A stretch of DNA of 64,000 bases, from NCBI GenBank assembly GCA_014905825.1, contig JACGCN010000012.1, positions 558,001-622,000 on the forward strand, read 5' to 3'. This DNA comes from Lyophyllum atratum (taxonomy: Eukaryota > Basidiomycota > Agaricomycetes > Agaricales > Lyophyllaceae). Below are positions 45,164 to 56,526 of the stretch, in pieces. Below the pieces are notes generated by a model, which saw only the letters and a program-made list of their open reading frames with translations, was not told the DNA's origin and searched no databases. The stretch's first letter is position 1, and the number at the start of each line of letters is the position of its first letter. The position numbers and the translations under genes were made by a program.

Positions 45164-46096
45164 CTCTATAAAATCTCAACATATAAGATATTTCTATACT
45201 ATTTGTTCAGGATACTTTCCATGGAAATATCGTTATTTATCGCTGTCATGGTATGCATTAACAAATAAGGCTATAGTCTACTACTATTGGTTTCCACACA
45301 TTGACAATTGTCAGCCTACTGTCGCCTACTGACATGCAAATAATTACAATAATCAGTGTCACAAGGTCCTTGGGACCCCTATCCCTTTTTTTTTTTTTTT
45401 TGTATAATATAACTATGTTCAGCAGGTATTGTGCGTTTATTTTGGATTTTTTTTTTCATTTTTACTGTATGGAATATGGTAAATGAAGTCATCATGTTTT
45501 TTTGAAAGAAATCTTGATTACATTCACAATATTTTCAGTATATAATTGAGCAATATATTTGAAGGTAGAATATACTTGTTCTTTATTTGCTCATATGAGA
45601 GTATGTTTCATATCTTTGGCATAGATTTTGTGACTAAATACAGGGAATTTTCACAAAATTTTCACAATCTGATTAATCAATTTTTCAAGCATAACTCACA
45701 ATACTTCAAGTCCACTTCAAGTAATGTCTACAAAAAGAGCTTAACTCATGAGCAGGTGCAAGATATTCTGATTATATCTTGAGTCACTAACAAAGTAAAT
45801 TGTGAAAATTTAGAGAATTGTTTATATTTAATACCTGCTGAACATAGTTATATTATACAAAAAAAAAAAAAAAATGGATAGGGGTCCCAAGGACCTTGTG
45901 ACACTGATTATTGTAATTATTTGCATGTCAGTAGGTGGCAGTAGGCTGACAATTGTCAATGTGTAGAAACCAATAGTAGTAGACTATAGCCTTGTTTGTT
46001 AATGTATACTATGACAGCGATAAATAACAATATTTCCATGGAAAGTATCCTGAACAAATAGTATAGAAATATCTTATATGTTGAGATTTTATAGAG
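45164..46096. mobile_element. 933-bp foldback element (unit 1 copy)
   Basis: Long inverted ends of about 265 bp begin CTCTATAAAATCTCAACATA at 45164 and end with the complement at 46096. The arms include a T17/A16 run and GTATAATATAACTATGTTCAG. The centre is AT-rich with no gene; a 78-codon frame (45546-45782) has no family resemblance. No clear target duplication was found. Confidence 0.75.
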
Positions 46097-46354
46097 GCAT
46101 CATATTGTAGTTCAAATTGTTCAATTATAATCTATGCCAAGAATTGGAATATTCTGACCGTATATCAGAGAGTTCCATAAAAACCATCTTTCTGCACCAT
46201 GCTGAATCGAATTGGTCTCAATCGAGGACTTCAACAACATGTTTGAGTTCTGATAATATGAAAACATGACTATCACTCCAGATAACATATATTTGCGACT
46301 TCAGGGTGAGGAGCATATTTGAGACTCCAAAAAACAACAAACACTCATCACCTC

Positions 46355-46920
46355 ATGGCACCCTCAGCACTTTTCATTGGCCTTCTCATAGACCTCTTTG
46401 GTAGGTTAGAAGAGGACTCCAATAATCATGACTATGAGTTCAAGTCAGCTGGTAAGTAATGCAATTTTTTGTAAAATTTGTACACTGTCACGACTTGTAT
46501 TCATGAAGTCATTTTTTAGGCACTCAGGAAGTGGCGGACATACTGTTTGCTGGCCACCATTATCTCTCTCCGTCTAGAGATGGCCCGGGCTTGGACAGCT
46601 ACTTGGTAACTCCACAACTGTGGCAGGAGAGCACGGTCTGGGATGCAGGCTCTGACTTCAGAACCCGTGTGGAGAAGCTCTATCTGGACTTCAGTCTTCC
46701 GAGTCATGACTCACATGGAGCTAGTAGCTTCACCACTATAACAGAGGCCATCATCATGAATGCAACGGATGCTGGGCGGCATCAAGCGTCAGCCAGTGCA
46801 GCCCAGGTGCTTCAAGAGACATATTTGGCAACACTTGCCTTACCCCATAGGCCCAAGTACTCATTTATTAACCATACATGTGAGTTCATACCACCACTCC
46901 TACCCAGTTACGTTAATTGA
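46355..46920 (+). CDS. Hypothetical protein, 2 exons (unit 1 copy)
   Basis: Exons 46355-46451 and 46520-46920 give 498 nt (165 residues) with a GT-AG intron (GTAAGT...TTTTTTAG) and matching phase. It starts MAPSALFIGLLIDLFG and contains VADILFAGHHYLSPSRDG, TRVEKLYLDFSLPSHDS and KYSFINHTCEF. No domain is recognised. The lack of neighbours and AT-rich surroundings suggest a fragment of a lost gene or transposon protein. Confidence 0.45.
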
Positions 46921-47432
46921 CGGAAGCTGCTGTGATTTCAAAACAGTCACTGCAGCGCGCATCACTTGGAACCACTTGCCCCTTAGATTCCAGGACTATA
47001 AATTCATTGAGCCGGCAGCAGTCTCCATGTACCCCCCCATGTCCACCCTAATCTTTCTTCCCAGCAGGGGATGTGGCTCGGGTCTGAGGATTTCATTGAT
47101 TACCCCTCTTTAATAACCCCTCTTTAAATCTTTAAATGTAACTCTGGAGGTTGAGACTTTCATATTGTCATGTTCAATATGGCAGTCGCGCCTGGGAAAC
47201 ACCCTAGACATCATGAGATCGTCGATTATGAAATCTTTCAGATTTATCCCACCGTCTGATTGCACTTATACCGTGAATTCAATTGTTGCAAATTTTCTAT
47301 TCCACTATGACTTAGTTACTTTCATGAGTTTCATAATTTTAGTGGCTAGTTCCCATTTTTTGCACACAACAGGTCATGCTTAACATTTCCACAATCCTAT
47401 TAACATGCCGGCTATACATGTATTTCTATGCA

Positions 47433-48100
47433 AGATTAGTGATTTAAAGTCAGGTCAAGTCCAGTTTTTTTGCCAAATTGGGCAAGACCGGACCGTAACC
47501 GGTCACATGTGATGCTTAAAGCTCCAAAAAAAACTGAACTGATGGCGACCAGTCACCATCAGTCACAATCAGTTCTATGACTGGTTTTGACCGGTTTTAC
47601 AAAAACCGGTCCTAAGCCAGTTATAACCGGTAATAACCGGTCATATATGTCATATATAATGTAGAGAATGCTTCCACCCTTCGGATGAACCCTGGGTCGT
47701 GAGAATCCAATAAGATCTGACTGAGATACGAGCTGATTAAGATGCTCAGTACAGTCTGCACTCAAACTCGGTGTTTCCAAATTGTTTGGGCCATAGCACA
47801 TTCAGTTCTCATCCGATTCATTTGACTTAAGAGTCATTTTGAGGCCCTACAACGGGTCTATAATCAGGTATATAGTATGTATAGAAGTGACCGGTCACAA
47901 ACCGGTCACGACCGGTTATTTCGAGTTACGCAGAATTCCAGATTATGAAAATAACTGGACTGGTGCACCAGTCATTCCAGGATGACAGGACTGGAAGTCC
48001 GGTCATTACCAGTCACAGATCAGTTACAGTCCAGTCATTTTCAGTCATGGTGACTGGACTTTTAAACACTATGCAAGATTGGGGTTTTGGCTATCAGGAA
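47433..48100 (-). repeat. ACCGGT-rich dispersed repeat, copy C (unit 1)
   Basis: Its ATTAGTGATTTAAAGTCAGG start matches the complement of the end of copy A. It includes an 80-codon minus frame (47801-47559, MCYGPNN...) and an extra region rich in CAGTC/GACTG motifs. The right edge is approximate. Confidence 0.7.
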
Positions 48101-48948
48101 TGCCCGGCACTACTTGGTTCAACAATCCCAAACCTACCCTCAAGTGATGGGCCCTTTGCATGAGGACATTGAAAAATGTCTCCGTTAAGTGCAACTGATG
48201 TTCAGGTCCCCCGAATTCAGGAAATTTAGGGTCCTGAGATATGGTGAATCTAATTTAAAATCATTGCTGATCATATTGTAAAAAGTGTGTAAATATATTT
48301 TGAATTTTGTCAGAAAATATATGCTACAAATATGAAGTATATGTTCACCTTGTGAAAATATCTTGAAAAAATATAGCTTATCTTGAGCATATGGTGCTTG
48401 CTATTTTACTGAAAATATGATGAATCTATTTAGCATATGTTGTTTCATAAGATCACAATTTTGCTCACTATATTTTCTTACGTACTGATGGCTGAACATA
48501 GTCTATGTAAGGATACCCAGCTAGAGAAGTATATTATTTATACTGTTACGAGTCTAGACTGCAAATATAGTTGGAAAAAGTTGGGACAGATGCTTCATTG
48601 CTTAGAGATGACTGATTGTTTTAATTTGTTGTCAGTGTTTTTGATTCCTTCAGCAGTGCAAAATTGATGGTATACCCAGCAATGCGACACGATAGGCCAA
48701 TGACGGCTTGGCTTTGGGATCCGGCAAAGTATCAGTGAGCAAAGCGGCAAATGCTGCATGATCAGGGTAGAAAATAGAAATTGACAAAATCAGAAAACCT
48801 AATTAATCGAAAAATCACGTGCACCAGGTCTGCCACATGGGACAAAAATGATGAATGAAATTCTCCGCCATTGTGGATGTTACAAATGTCATAACAGCAA
48901 CTATGGCTACATAAACTGGAAGCTCGAACTGCACTAACAAAATCAAGA

Positions 48949-49881
48949 CTCTATAAAATCTCAACATATAAGATATTTCTATACTATTTGTTCAGGATAC
49001 TTTCCATGGAAATATCGTTATTTATCGCTGTCATGGTATGCATTAACAAATAAGGCTATAGTCTACTACTATTGGTTTCCACACATTGACAATTGTCAGC
49101 CTACTGTCGCCTACTGACATGCAAATAATTACAATAATCAGTGTCACAAGGTCCTTGGGACCCCTATCCCTTTTTTTTTTTTTTTTGTATAATATAACTA
49201 TGTTCAGCAGGTATTGTGCGTTTATTTTGGATTTTTTTTTTCATTTTTACTGTATGGAATATGGTAAATGAAGTCATCATGTTTTTTTGAAAGAAATCTT
49301 GATTACATTCACAATATTTTCAGTATATAATTGAGCAATATATTTGAAGGTAGAATATACTTGTTCTTTATTTGCTCATATGAGAGTATGTTTCATATCT
49401 TTGGCATAGATTTTGTGACTAAATACAGGGAATTTTCACAAAATTTTCACAATCTGATTAATCAATTTTTCAAGCATAACTCACAATACTTCAAGTCCAC
49501 TTCAAGTAATGTCTACAAAAAGAGCTTAACTCATGAGCAGGTGCAAGATATTCTGATTATATCTTGAGTCACTAACAAAGTAAATTGTGAAAATTTAGAG
49601 AATTGTTTATATTTAATACCTGCTGAACATAGTTATATTATACAAAAAAAAAAAAAAAATGGATAGGGGTCCCAAGGACCTTGTGACACTGATTATTGTA
49701 ATTATTTGCATGTCAGTAGGTGGCAGTAGGCTGACAATTGTCAATGTGTAGAAACCAATAGTAGTAGACTATAGCCTTGTTTGTTAATGTATACTATGAC
49801 AGCGATAAATAACAATATTTCCATGGAAAGTATCCTGAACAAATAGTATAGAAATATCTTATATGTTGAGATTTTATAGAG
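48949..49881. mobile_element. 933-bp foldback element (unit 2 copy)
   Basis: Duplicate of 45164-46096 carried by the tandem duplication, with no difference seen. Confidence 0.75.
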
Positions 49882-50139
49882 GCATCATATTGTAGTTCAA
49901 ATTGTTCAATTATAATCTATGCCAAGAATTGGAATATTCTGACCGTATATCAGAGAGTTCCATAAAAACCATCTTTCTGCACCATGCTGAATCGAATTGG
50001 TCTCAATCGAGGACTTCAACAACATGTTTGAGTTCTGATAATATGAAAACATGACTATCACTCCAGATAACATATATTTGCGACTTCAGGGTGAGGAGCA
50101 TATTTGAGACTCCAAAAAACAACAAACACTCATCACCTC

Positions 50140-50705
50140 ATGGCACCCTCAGCACTTTTCATTGGCCTTCTCATAGACCTCTTTGGTAGGTTAGAAGAGG
50201 ACTCCAATAATCATGACTATGAGTTCAAGTCAGCTGGTAAGTAATGCAATTTTTTGTAAAATTTGTACACTGTCACGACTTGTATTCATGAAGTCATTTT
50301 TTAGGCACTCAGGAAGTGGCGGACATACTGTTTGCTGGCCACCATTATCTCTCTCCGTCTAGAGATGGCCCGGGCTTGGACAGCTACTTGGTAACTCCAC
50401 AACTGTGGCAGGAGAGCACGGTCTGGGATGCAGGCTCTGACTTCAGAACCCGTGTGGAGAAGCTCTATCTGGACTTCAGTCTTCCGAGTCATGACTCACA
50501 TGGAGCTAGTAGCTTCACCACTATAACAGAGGCCATCATCATGAATGCAACGGATGCTGGGCGGCATCAAGCGTCAGCCAGTGCAGCCCAGGTGCTTCAA
50601 GAGACATATTTGGCAACACTTGCCTTACCCCATAGGCCCAAGTACTCATTTATTAACCATACATGTGAGTTCATACCACCACTCCTACCCAGTTACGTTA
50701 ATTGA
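50140..50705 (+). CDS. Hypothetical protein, 2 exons (unit 2 copy)
   Basis: Exons 50140-50236 and 50305-50705, duplicate of the 46355-46920 gene with the same 165-residue product. The same doubts about function apply. Confidence 0.45.
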
Positions 50706-51217
50706 CGGAAGCTGCTGTGATTTCAAAACAGTCACTGCAGCGCGCATCACTTGGAACCACTTGCCCCTTAGATTCCAGGACTATAAATTCATTGAGCCGG
50801 CAGCAGTCTCCATGTACCCCCCCATGTCCACCCTAATCTTTCTTCCCAGCAGGGGATGTGGCTCGGGTCTGAGGATTTCATTGATTACCCCTCTTTAATA
50901 ACCCCTCTTTAAATCTTTAAATGTAACTCTGGAGGTTGAGACTTTCATATTGTCATGTTCAATATGGCAGTCGCGCCTGGGAAACACCCTAGACATCATG
51001 AGATCGTCGATTATGAAATCTTTCAGATTTATCCCACCGTCTGATTGCACTTATACCGTGAATTCAATTGTTGCAAATTTTCTATTCCACTATGACTTAG
51101 TTACTTTCATGAGTTTCATAATTTTAGTGGCTAGTTCCCATTTTTTGCACACAACAGGTCATGCTTAACATTTCCACAATCCTATTAACATGCCGGCTAT
51201 ACATGTATTTCTATGCA

Positions 51218-51885
51218 AGATTAGTGATTTAAAGTCAGGTCAAGTCCAGTTTTTTTGCCAAATTGGGCAAGACCGGACCGTAACCGGTCACATGTGATGC
51301 TTAAAGCTCCAAAAAAAACTGAACTGATGGCGACCAGTCACCATCAGTCACAATCAGTTCTATGACTGGTTTTGACCGGTTTTACAAAAACCGGTCCTAA
51401 GCCAGTTATAACCGGTAATAACCGGTCATATATGTCATATATAATGTAGAGAATGCTTCCACCCTTCGGATGAACCCTGGGTCGTGAGAATCCAATAAGA
51501 TCTGACTGAGATACGAGCTGATTAAGATGCTCAGTACAGTCTGCACTCAAACTCGGTGTTTCCAAATTGTTTGGGCCATAGCACATTCAGTTCTCATCCG
51601 ATTCATTTGACTTAAGAGTCATTTTGAGGCCCTACAACGGGTCTATAATCAGGTATATAGTATGTATAGAAGTGACCGGTCACAAACCGGTCACGACCGG
51701 TTATTTCGAGTTACGCAGAATTCCAGATTATGAAAATAACTGGACTGGTGCACCAGTCATTCCAGGATGACAGGACTGGAAGTCCGGTCATTACCAGTCA
51801 CAGATCAGTTACAGTCCAGTCATTTTCAGTCATGGTGACTGGACTTTTAAACACTATGCAAGATTGGGGTTTTGGCTATCAGGAA
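51218..51885 (-). repeat. ACCGGT-rich dispersed repeat, copy D (unit 2)
   Basis: Copy C repeated by the tandem duplication; the minus frame is at 51586-51344. Confidence 0.7.
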
Positions 51886-52020
51886 TGCCCGGCACTACTT
51901 GGTTCAACAATCCCAAACCTACCCTCAAGTGATGGGCCCTTTGCATGAGGACATTGAAAAATGTCTCCGTTAAGTGCAACTGATGTTCAGGTCCCCCGAA
52001 TTCAGGAAATTTAGGGTCCT

Positions 52021-53007
52021 TTTTTAGTAAAGCACCTCCTGGGCCTGTGTACAAATCGTCCAGCTGCAAATATGCATAGTCGACAAGTCCCTGCTTTATA
52101 AACAGACGAGTGCGAGGTTCAAGGATTTGTGATCCCATGCCCTCGAATGATAGGCTGCCTGTCCGACTCCTCTCAAGATTTGGCTTCTCACCCTGGAAAG
52201 ATTACACTTGCCACCACCGTTCTCCTCCATGAGAATCTTCTTCAACTCCTCCTTAGCCTGGCTCCATTCAGTGTGGGCCTTCTCCAAAACATTTTATGTT
52301 CTGGTCTGCATAGCTAAAGGTTGGTCAGGAATGTTCAACAAGGCTGATGTATTCCATACACTTATTGCCGCCCTTTGACCCAGTTGCAGCTCCATTCATA
52401 ACTCTTCTTTTGACGAGTCAGTTTTTTCAAACAGAATATGGTGAAAGACCAGTTATCTTCTACTTTGGGGCGCAATCTCATATCATGCGCTCTGCCGACC
52501 CGCCTGTTATTCTTTCAACCAGCCAATCAATGAACCTTGTGCTTCCTGTCATCAGACGATTTTCGTCGCCTTTGCATTTCAAATAATATATCCCGGGAGG
52601 CCGCCACCCCACCAACTTAATCTGATGGAGCCCTGACATGACTAACTTCTAAACACAAGCAAGGCTTGCAACCTTTGTGCAGTGATTTTCCAGCTGTTAG
52701 CCTGCTACGGTCTACCTTACATTCATGTTAATCAGACTTGTAGCAAACGCTAGCCTTTGCTGAGATTAATATGATAGAGTGTGAGCTGATCCGTCAGTGC
52801 TGGAGCCATTGCATATAATTTTTTTGGTCAAGCGGTAATTGCCAAGCGAGAGGTTGATATAGGGTTTTAAGTGTTTCCATCAATCTGATCTGTGCCAAAA
52901 ATAGGCCCTACTTCCCTGTCAGTCATCGTGTATGTCCAAAAATTCCTGAATGTTGCACAGTCAGTATATGGTTTTGTTGAGATGAACAGTGAATCATAGT
53001 ACCTACT
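52021..53007. other. Degenerate region, minus-strand coding-like fragments
   Basis: Minus frames at 52287-52096 (WSQAKEELKKILMEENGGG, LRGVGQAAYHSRAWDHKS) and 52138-51854 (LVDYAYLQLDDLYTGPGGAL) overlap and look like one broken protein. I do not recognise it. The second runs into the duplicated unit, so the break predates or accompanies the duplication. Confidence 0.35.
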
Positions 53008-53628
53008 CTAAACGAAGCCCAATAGTCGGAGAAACTCCCCATCATCTTCAGCGTCTCCAGATTCATATACGGCAGGCACATGTTCCTCGGATTTGTCGAA
53101 TTCAGTGGGTGGTGAGGATGGAGGAAGAGGCGAGGATGGAGGAAGAGATAAGGATGGAGGAAGAAGGGAGGGTGCAGGCACGGCAGGGGTTTTCGAATGA
53201 ATTGATTTAGCTTGTGGAGCAGCTGTCAGAACAGCAGAAGTACCAGTTCGTGCATAAAATCGGGGAGGTATCATTTGTAAAAGCTGCATATTGTCGATAT
53301 GCTCCCCGGATTCAGATGAGGTGTCTTGAGGAAAAATGGGAGGACACCACTTTCTGTGATGCTTGCACACAATGGGGGGACTTCCCTGTCCATTCTCCGT
53401 GTTGAGACATGAAGAACCCACAGTGCATGCTGCTGCCACTATTGGAGGTATTCTTGAAGGAACTTCGCTGTTTTGCATATTCCGTTTTGCCAAACGACTG
53501 CTACAGTTTAGATAGATGAGGTTTCGCAGCCGGGCTATGAAGAAATGGTGGCTTTCATCTTGATGGCTAAAATCATCCGAGGTGGGTGTCGCTGGGCGGT
53601 AAAGTCCATCATTGGCGAAGTCTCTCAT
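53008..53628 (-). CDS. Open frame of 206 codons, unassigned (doubtful)
   Basis: Ala/Pro/Ser-rich C-terminal half with a PPSLSLPPSSPLPPSSPP run that comes from three ~15-bp AGGATGGAGGAAGAG-type repeats (53116-53165). The N-terminal half has several Cys (CTVGSSC, CKHHRKWC). It overlaps the plus-strand NGN/KOW fragment start. It may be a genuine fragment or a composition-driven frame. Confidence 0.25.
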   Translation of the reverse strand: MRDFANDGLYRPATPTSDDFSHQDESHHFFIARLRNLIYLNCSSRLAKRNMQNSEVPSRIPPIVAAACTVGSSCLNTENGQGSPPIVCKHHRKWCPPIFPQDTSSESGEHIDNMQLLQMIPPRFYARTGTSAVLTAAPQAKSIHSKTPAVPAPSLLPPSLSLPPSSPLPPSSPPTEFDKSEEHVPAVYESGDAEDDGEFLRLLGFV

Positions 53629-53792
53629 CCTGGCTGGGTCGTCATCGAGGCTACCACCGTCAGCGACGTCGAATCAGCATGTCAAAAAGTATCCAACGTC
53701 TACCCACAGCGGATCCACGTCATTGCCTCCGAGGATGTGTCAGTCTGGATCAAGGAGCCGACATTATTCACGCCTCGCAACCAGTCTTGGGT
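53545..53792 (+). pseudogene. NGN/KOW (Spt5-like) protein, N-terminal piece
   Basis: The frame HPGWVVIEATTVSDVESACQ, VYPQRIHVIASED and WIKEPTLFTPRNQSWV matches the NGN-like domain that precedes KOW repeats in a family of Spt5-like proteins abundant in agaricomycete genomes and linked to mobile DNA. The gene is cut at 53792, just after NQSWV, by an inserted repeat. The rest of the protein is at 55537-54600 (minus) and 55990-56526 (plus). Confidence 0.7.
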
Positions 53793-53990
53793 AGGCTTTC
53801 GAGGTCTGGTTGCACCAACCGGAAAAGACCGGAAAAAGACCGGACCACAACCGCAAACAACCTGACTTGTTGCGGTTGCAGCAGACTTTCGAAGCCAGCG
53901 GTTGCAGTTCCTCGGAAATCGCGGGCGTGTCGAACCGGTTAGGACCAGTCCCAACCAGTCGGAACCGATAAAAAGTCACACGGTACATGT
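53793..53990 (+). repeat. Insertion element end E1 in the NGN/KOW gene
   Basis: It starts AGGCTTTCGAGGTCTGGTTG right after AGTCTTGGGT and is rich in ACCGG and GCAACCGC motifs. It resembles E2 at 55538-55755 in the same orientation. The right edge is approximate. Confidence 0.6.
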
Positions 53991-54599
53991 CAACAAACAA
54001 GGACATTGTTGGCACTCAGTATGTACTCGTTGTTGACTGCGTTCCACCACGACGACCACCACCGCTGTGCTGACAGAGAAGGATAAGACTGCAGGAATGG
54101 CAGGGGAGGCACATAGGGCAGACCCCAGCTGGGGGAGAGCTGCGAGGTACGTCGCTGCGCCCACACTCAGTCATTTCTGAGTACTGGAGACTGCATCCAG
54201 GAGCCGCAGCCCACCTGCACGCTGCCACGTCACCCAACGACGACACCCACACGGTCCACAAAGCCGTAGCACACCTGCGCACCGCCACGTCACCCGACAA
54301 CGACACCCACACCCACAACCACAGCGCTGACCGACACGTCACCATCCACCCAGGTTGTCGTCAGCACCTGCCCAGACCCTCGCCATACCCGATGACGCCC
54401 GACGCCGCCCACAAACACGGCGTCGACCGCCACGTCAGGCCCCAAGTGCTGCCATGTCACTATTCTCCCGGGCTGCCACTGCTCGCCCAGGACACCACCA
54501 TATCCCTGGACCCCCACCACATCTCCTCACAGCCGCCTCATCCCCAACCACGCCCACCTCACCTGACCGTCACGATGTCAAGGCCCCCACACCATCGGA
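53991..54599. other. CAC-rich low-complexity stretch
   Basis: Repeated CACGTCACCC, GACACCCACAC and CCACCACC motifs on the + strand. Frames over it are composition artefacts. It probably contains the left inversion breakpoint. Confidence 0.35.
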
Positions 54600-55537
54600 C
54601 GATGCTGCATCCGTCCTTTTCAGGGCTCTTGACTTGTTCCTGTCTCATCGTCGCTTGAACTTCAATAAAAATGGAGCTGCCCTCAAAAGTAGACTTGATA
54701 ATGGCTTCGTAGGCCTTGAGCTGGTGGTTTTTCATGACTTGAACATGCCGCCCAACGAGATGACGATTAAGATCCTTCTGAAACTCAAGTCTGGAGTTGT
54801 GATACGAAGATTCGGCTGAATGCATTACGAATGGTGATTCAAAGAATTTTACGCAATGATACGGAACTCGCATCTAGGTAAATGACGTGAGATGGATACT
54901 AAGCAAAAGTAGGTGAAAGGACCCCCCTTGAACCTGAGAGTGTAATGGTGACCATGACTTGGTCTCCGACATGGAAATCCTTTCGTAGGGAATCAATCGA
55001 TAGCCAACTGCAACTGATCTACTGTACGAATAACAGCTTCGTTGCCAGTCAGACTTTTGACTACGCCGAAGACACCCTGCGACTCCCTGTTCGCAACTAT
55101 AACCGAGTCCCCGAGTACCAATTGACGCCTAGTCATCATCTCCAAGGTTCTTTGAAAGACATCTCAAGGAATGCAGCGAGTGTCTCGAAAGAGAGCAATT
55201 TCGTCCGAAGTCGGTATGGCTTCCTCTGGATAAAAGTTGTTCGTGAAGAATGCCAGGTATCCATCCACATAGACTGCACCCTTGAACAGCAGAACTTGAT
55301 TCCTCCTCGTGACCGACTTTTCTCCCCAGACCTCTATGACTTTCTTCTCATCGAACAGTGCCTGATCCGGACGACTACTTCGTGGATGTTTTACACGACG
55401 AGTCAGCCTGCACTCTAGTCTGAGCTGAGGAACGACCAGGACATCAGCGCCGTATGTGCCCCCCCTTGTTTAAACTCCCAAAACGTAGGCTAGATCACCT
55501 TGATATTATGGGTGCCGTGAAAGCCGTACCCAAGACT
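54600..55537 (-). pseudogene. NGN/KOW protein, middle piece, inverted
   Basis: On the minus strand, from 55537: SWVRLSRHP, YQGDLAYVLG, TYGADVLVVPQLRLECRLTR, RPDQALFDEKKVIEVWGEKS, RRNQVLLFKGAVYVDGYL, FYPEEAIPTSDEIALFRD, then KOW-like units VLGDSVIVANRESQGVFGVV, FHVGDQVMVTITLSGS and HLVGRHVQVMKNHQLKAYEA with SIFIEVQATM. It is interrupted by stops and frameshifts. The first residues repeat the SWV at which the N-terminal piece ends. Confidence 0.72.
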
Positions 55538-55755
55538 AGGCTTTCGAAGTCCAGTTGGGTCCGGTTTTCGGCCCATTTTGGCCGCAACCGCAACCGCAAC
55601 CGGTCGGCAAAATTACAGCAAATGACAACCGACGACCGAACCATGTAGGACCGGTCGCTATCAGTCATGTTCACTCGCAGGACAGGTCTGAACTGGTTGT
55701 GACTGGACTGGGTCGCAACCAGTCGCAGTCAGTCGCGACCGGTTCTGACCGATGA
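55538..55755 (+). repeat. Insertion element end E2 in the NGN/KOW gene
   Basis: Begins AGGCTTTCGAAGTCCAGTTG immediately after ACCCAAGACT, the complement of the AGTCTTGGGT that precedes E1. Rich in CCGGTT and CAACCGCAACCG motifs. Confidence 0.6.
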
Positions 55756-55989
55756 GAAGACTGCGAAGATACTTAAAGCACTCATAAAGATACTTGGAAA
55801 CATGAAATTTTATTGACTACAATACATACATGAGCAAGTACCTAGTATACAGAGAATCGCATCTAACATTAATGTATGTTTTGTCCACTCTGTACCTAAA
55901 TATGCTGACCGCTGCTTAGCAACCACTCCCATTATTGAGCATTGAGGAGATGACCCGCCGGCAATCTATATTATTGGGAATCATGATAC

Positions 55990-56526
55990 CCCAGTCTACC
56001 CTTCTCGTGCCGTCAACGCCCCTCCCGCCTGGTACCAGTGTGGCATTCAGCCCTGCGTGAGACTCTTCCTCTCGAACTCCAAATGCAAATTCATCCTTCC
56101 GTATGGTATTTTTATTTGCTTCTCGTTGACTATCTCATCACTCTTCCGAACAGCTTACAGCCCTTGGATGGGTTCACCCCTGTTTGCCGGAAAACGAATC
56201 AAAGTCCAAATAAAAACGGGGATTATGAGGACAAACATAGACTGTGAATTGGGACTAAAGGCAGTCAAACCAAAGTGCAGATCCTTCTCCGAAAGCTCTT
56301 GGTGCCAGACAAGTATGTACATCCAATTCGGCCCACAATGAAGGGTGAACTGGTTACCACTCTTGAAGGTGTTTGGATGGGTAAGGAGTTCGTAATTATG
56401 GGTTTTGGAGAGGAGCGAAGGGAAGAGAGACCCCGGGACTTACATTCGCCTAGCCACGAGCACTTTAGTAGTAGTCGTATGTCCTTGAGCCTTGTCTGCA
56501 ATACATCGCATGTATACCAGTTCTAA
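55990..56526 (+). pseudogene. NGN/KOW protein, C-terminal piece
   Basis: Plus-strand segments TPLPPGTSVAFSPA, then a TGA where Trp is expected, DSSSRTPN, then PLFAGKRIKVQIKTG, LVPDKYVHPIRPTMKGELVT, GVWMGKEFVIMGFGEERR. These form the usual C-terminus of the same protein family. It lies in the original (+) orientation, so only the middle piece is inverted. Confidence 0.6.

Larger units (their letters stand above)
44451..48235. repeat. 3,785-bp tandem duplication, unit 1
   Basis: The whole unit is followed directly by a second copy (48236-52020) with a constant offset of 3785. All frames I compared are identical, including long A and T runs. It starts GAGATATGGTGAATC and ends GAAATTTAGGGTCCT; the TCCT before unit 1 (44447-44450) equals the last four bases of each unit. 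Confidence 0.95.
48236..52020. repeat. 3,785-bp tandem duplication, unit 2
   Basis: Second head-to-tail copy of 44451-48235. After it the sequence changes to unrelated TTTTTTAGTAAAGCACC. Confidence 0.95.

Noticed and set aside
45546..45782. 78-codon frame in the foldback element
   Set aside because: Phe/Ser/Asn-rich translation of AT-rich DNA, no family resemblance; its presence in both duplication units reflects only the duplication.
54355..54819. 154-codon plus frame
   Set aside because: The first part is CAC-repeat composition and the second is the antisense of the inverted KOW piece, which has clear family motifs on the minus strand.
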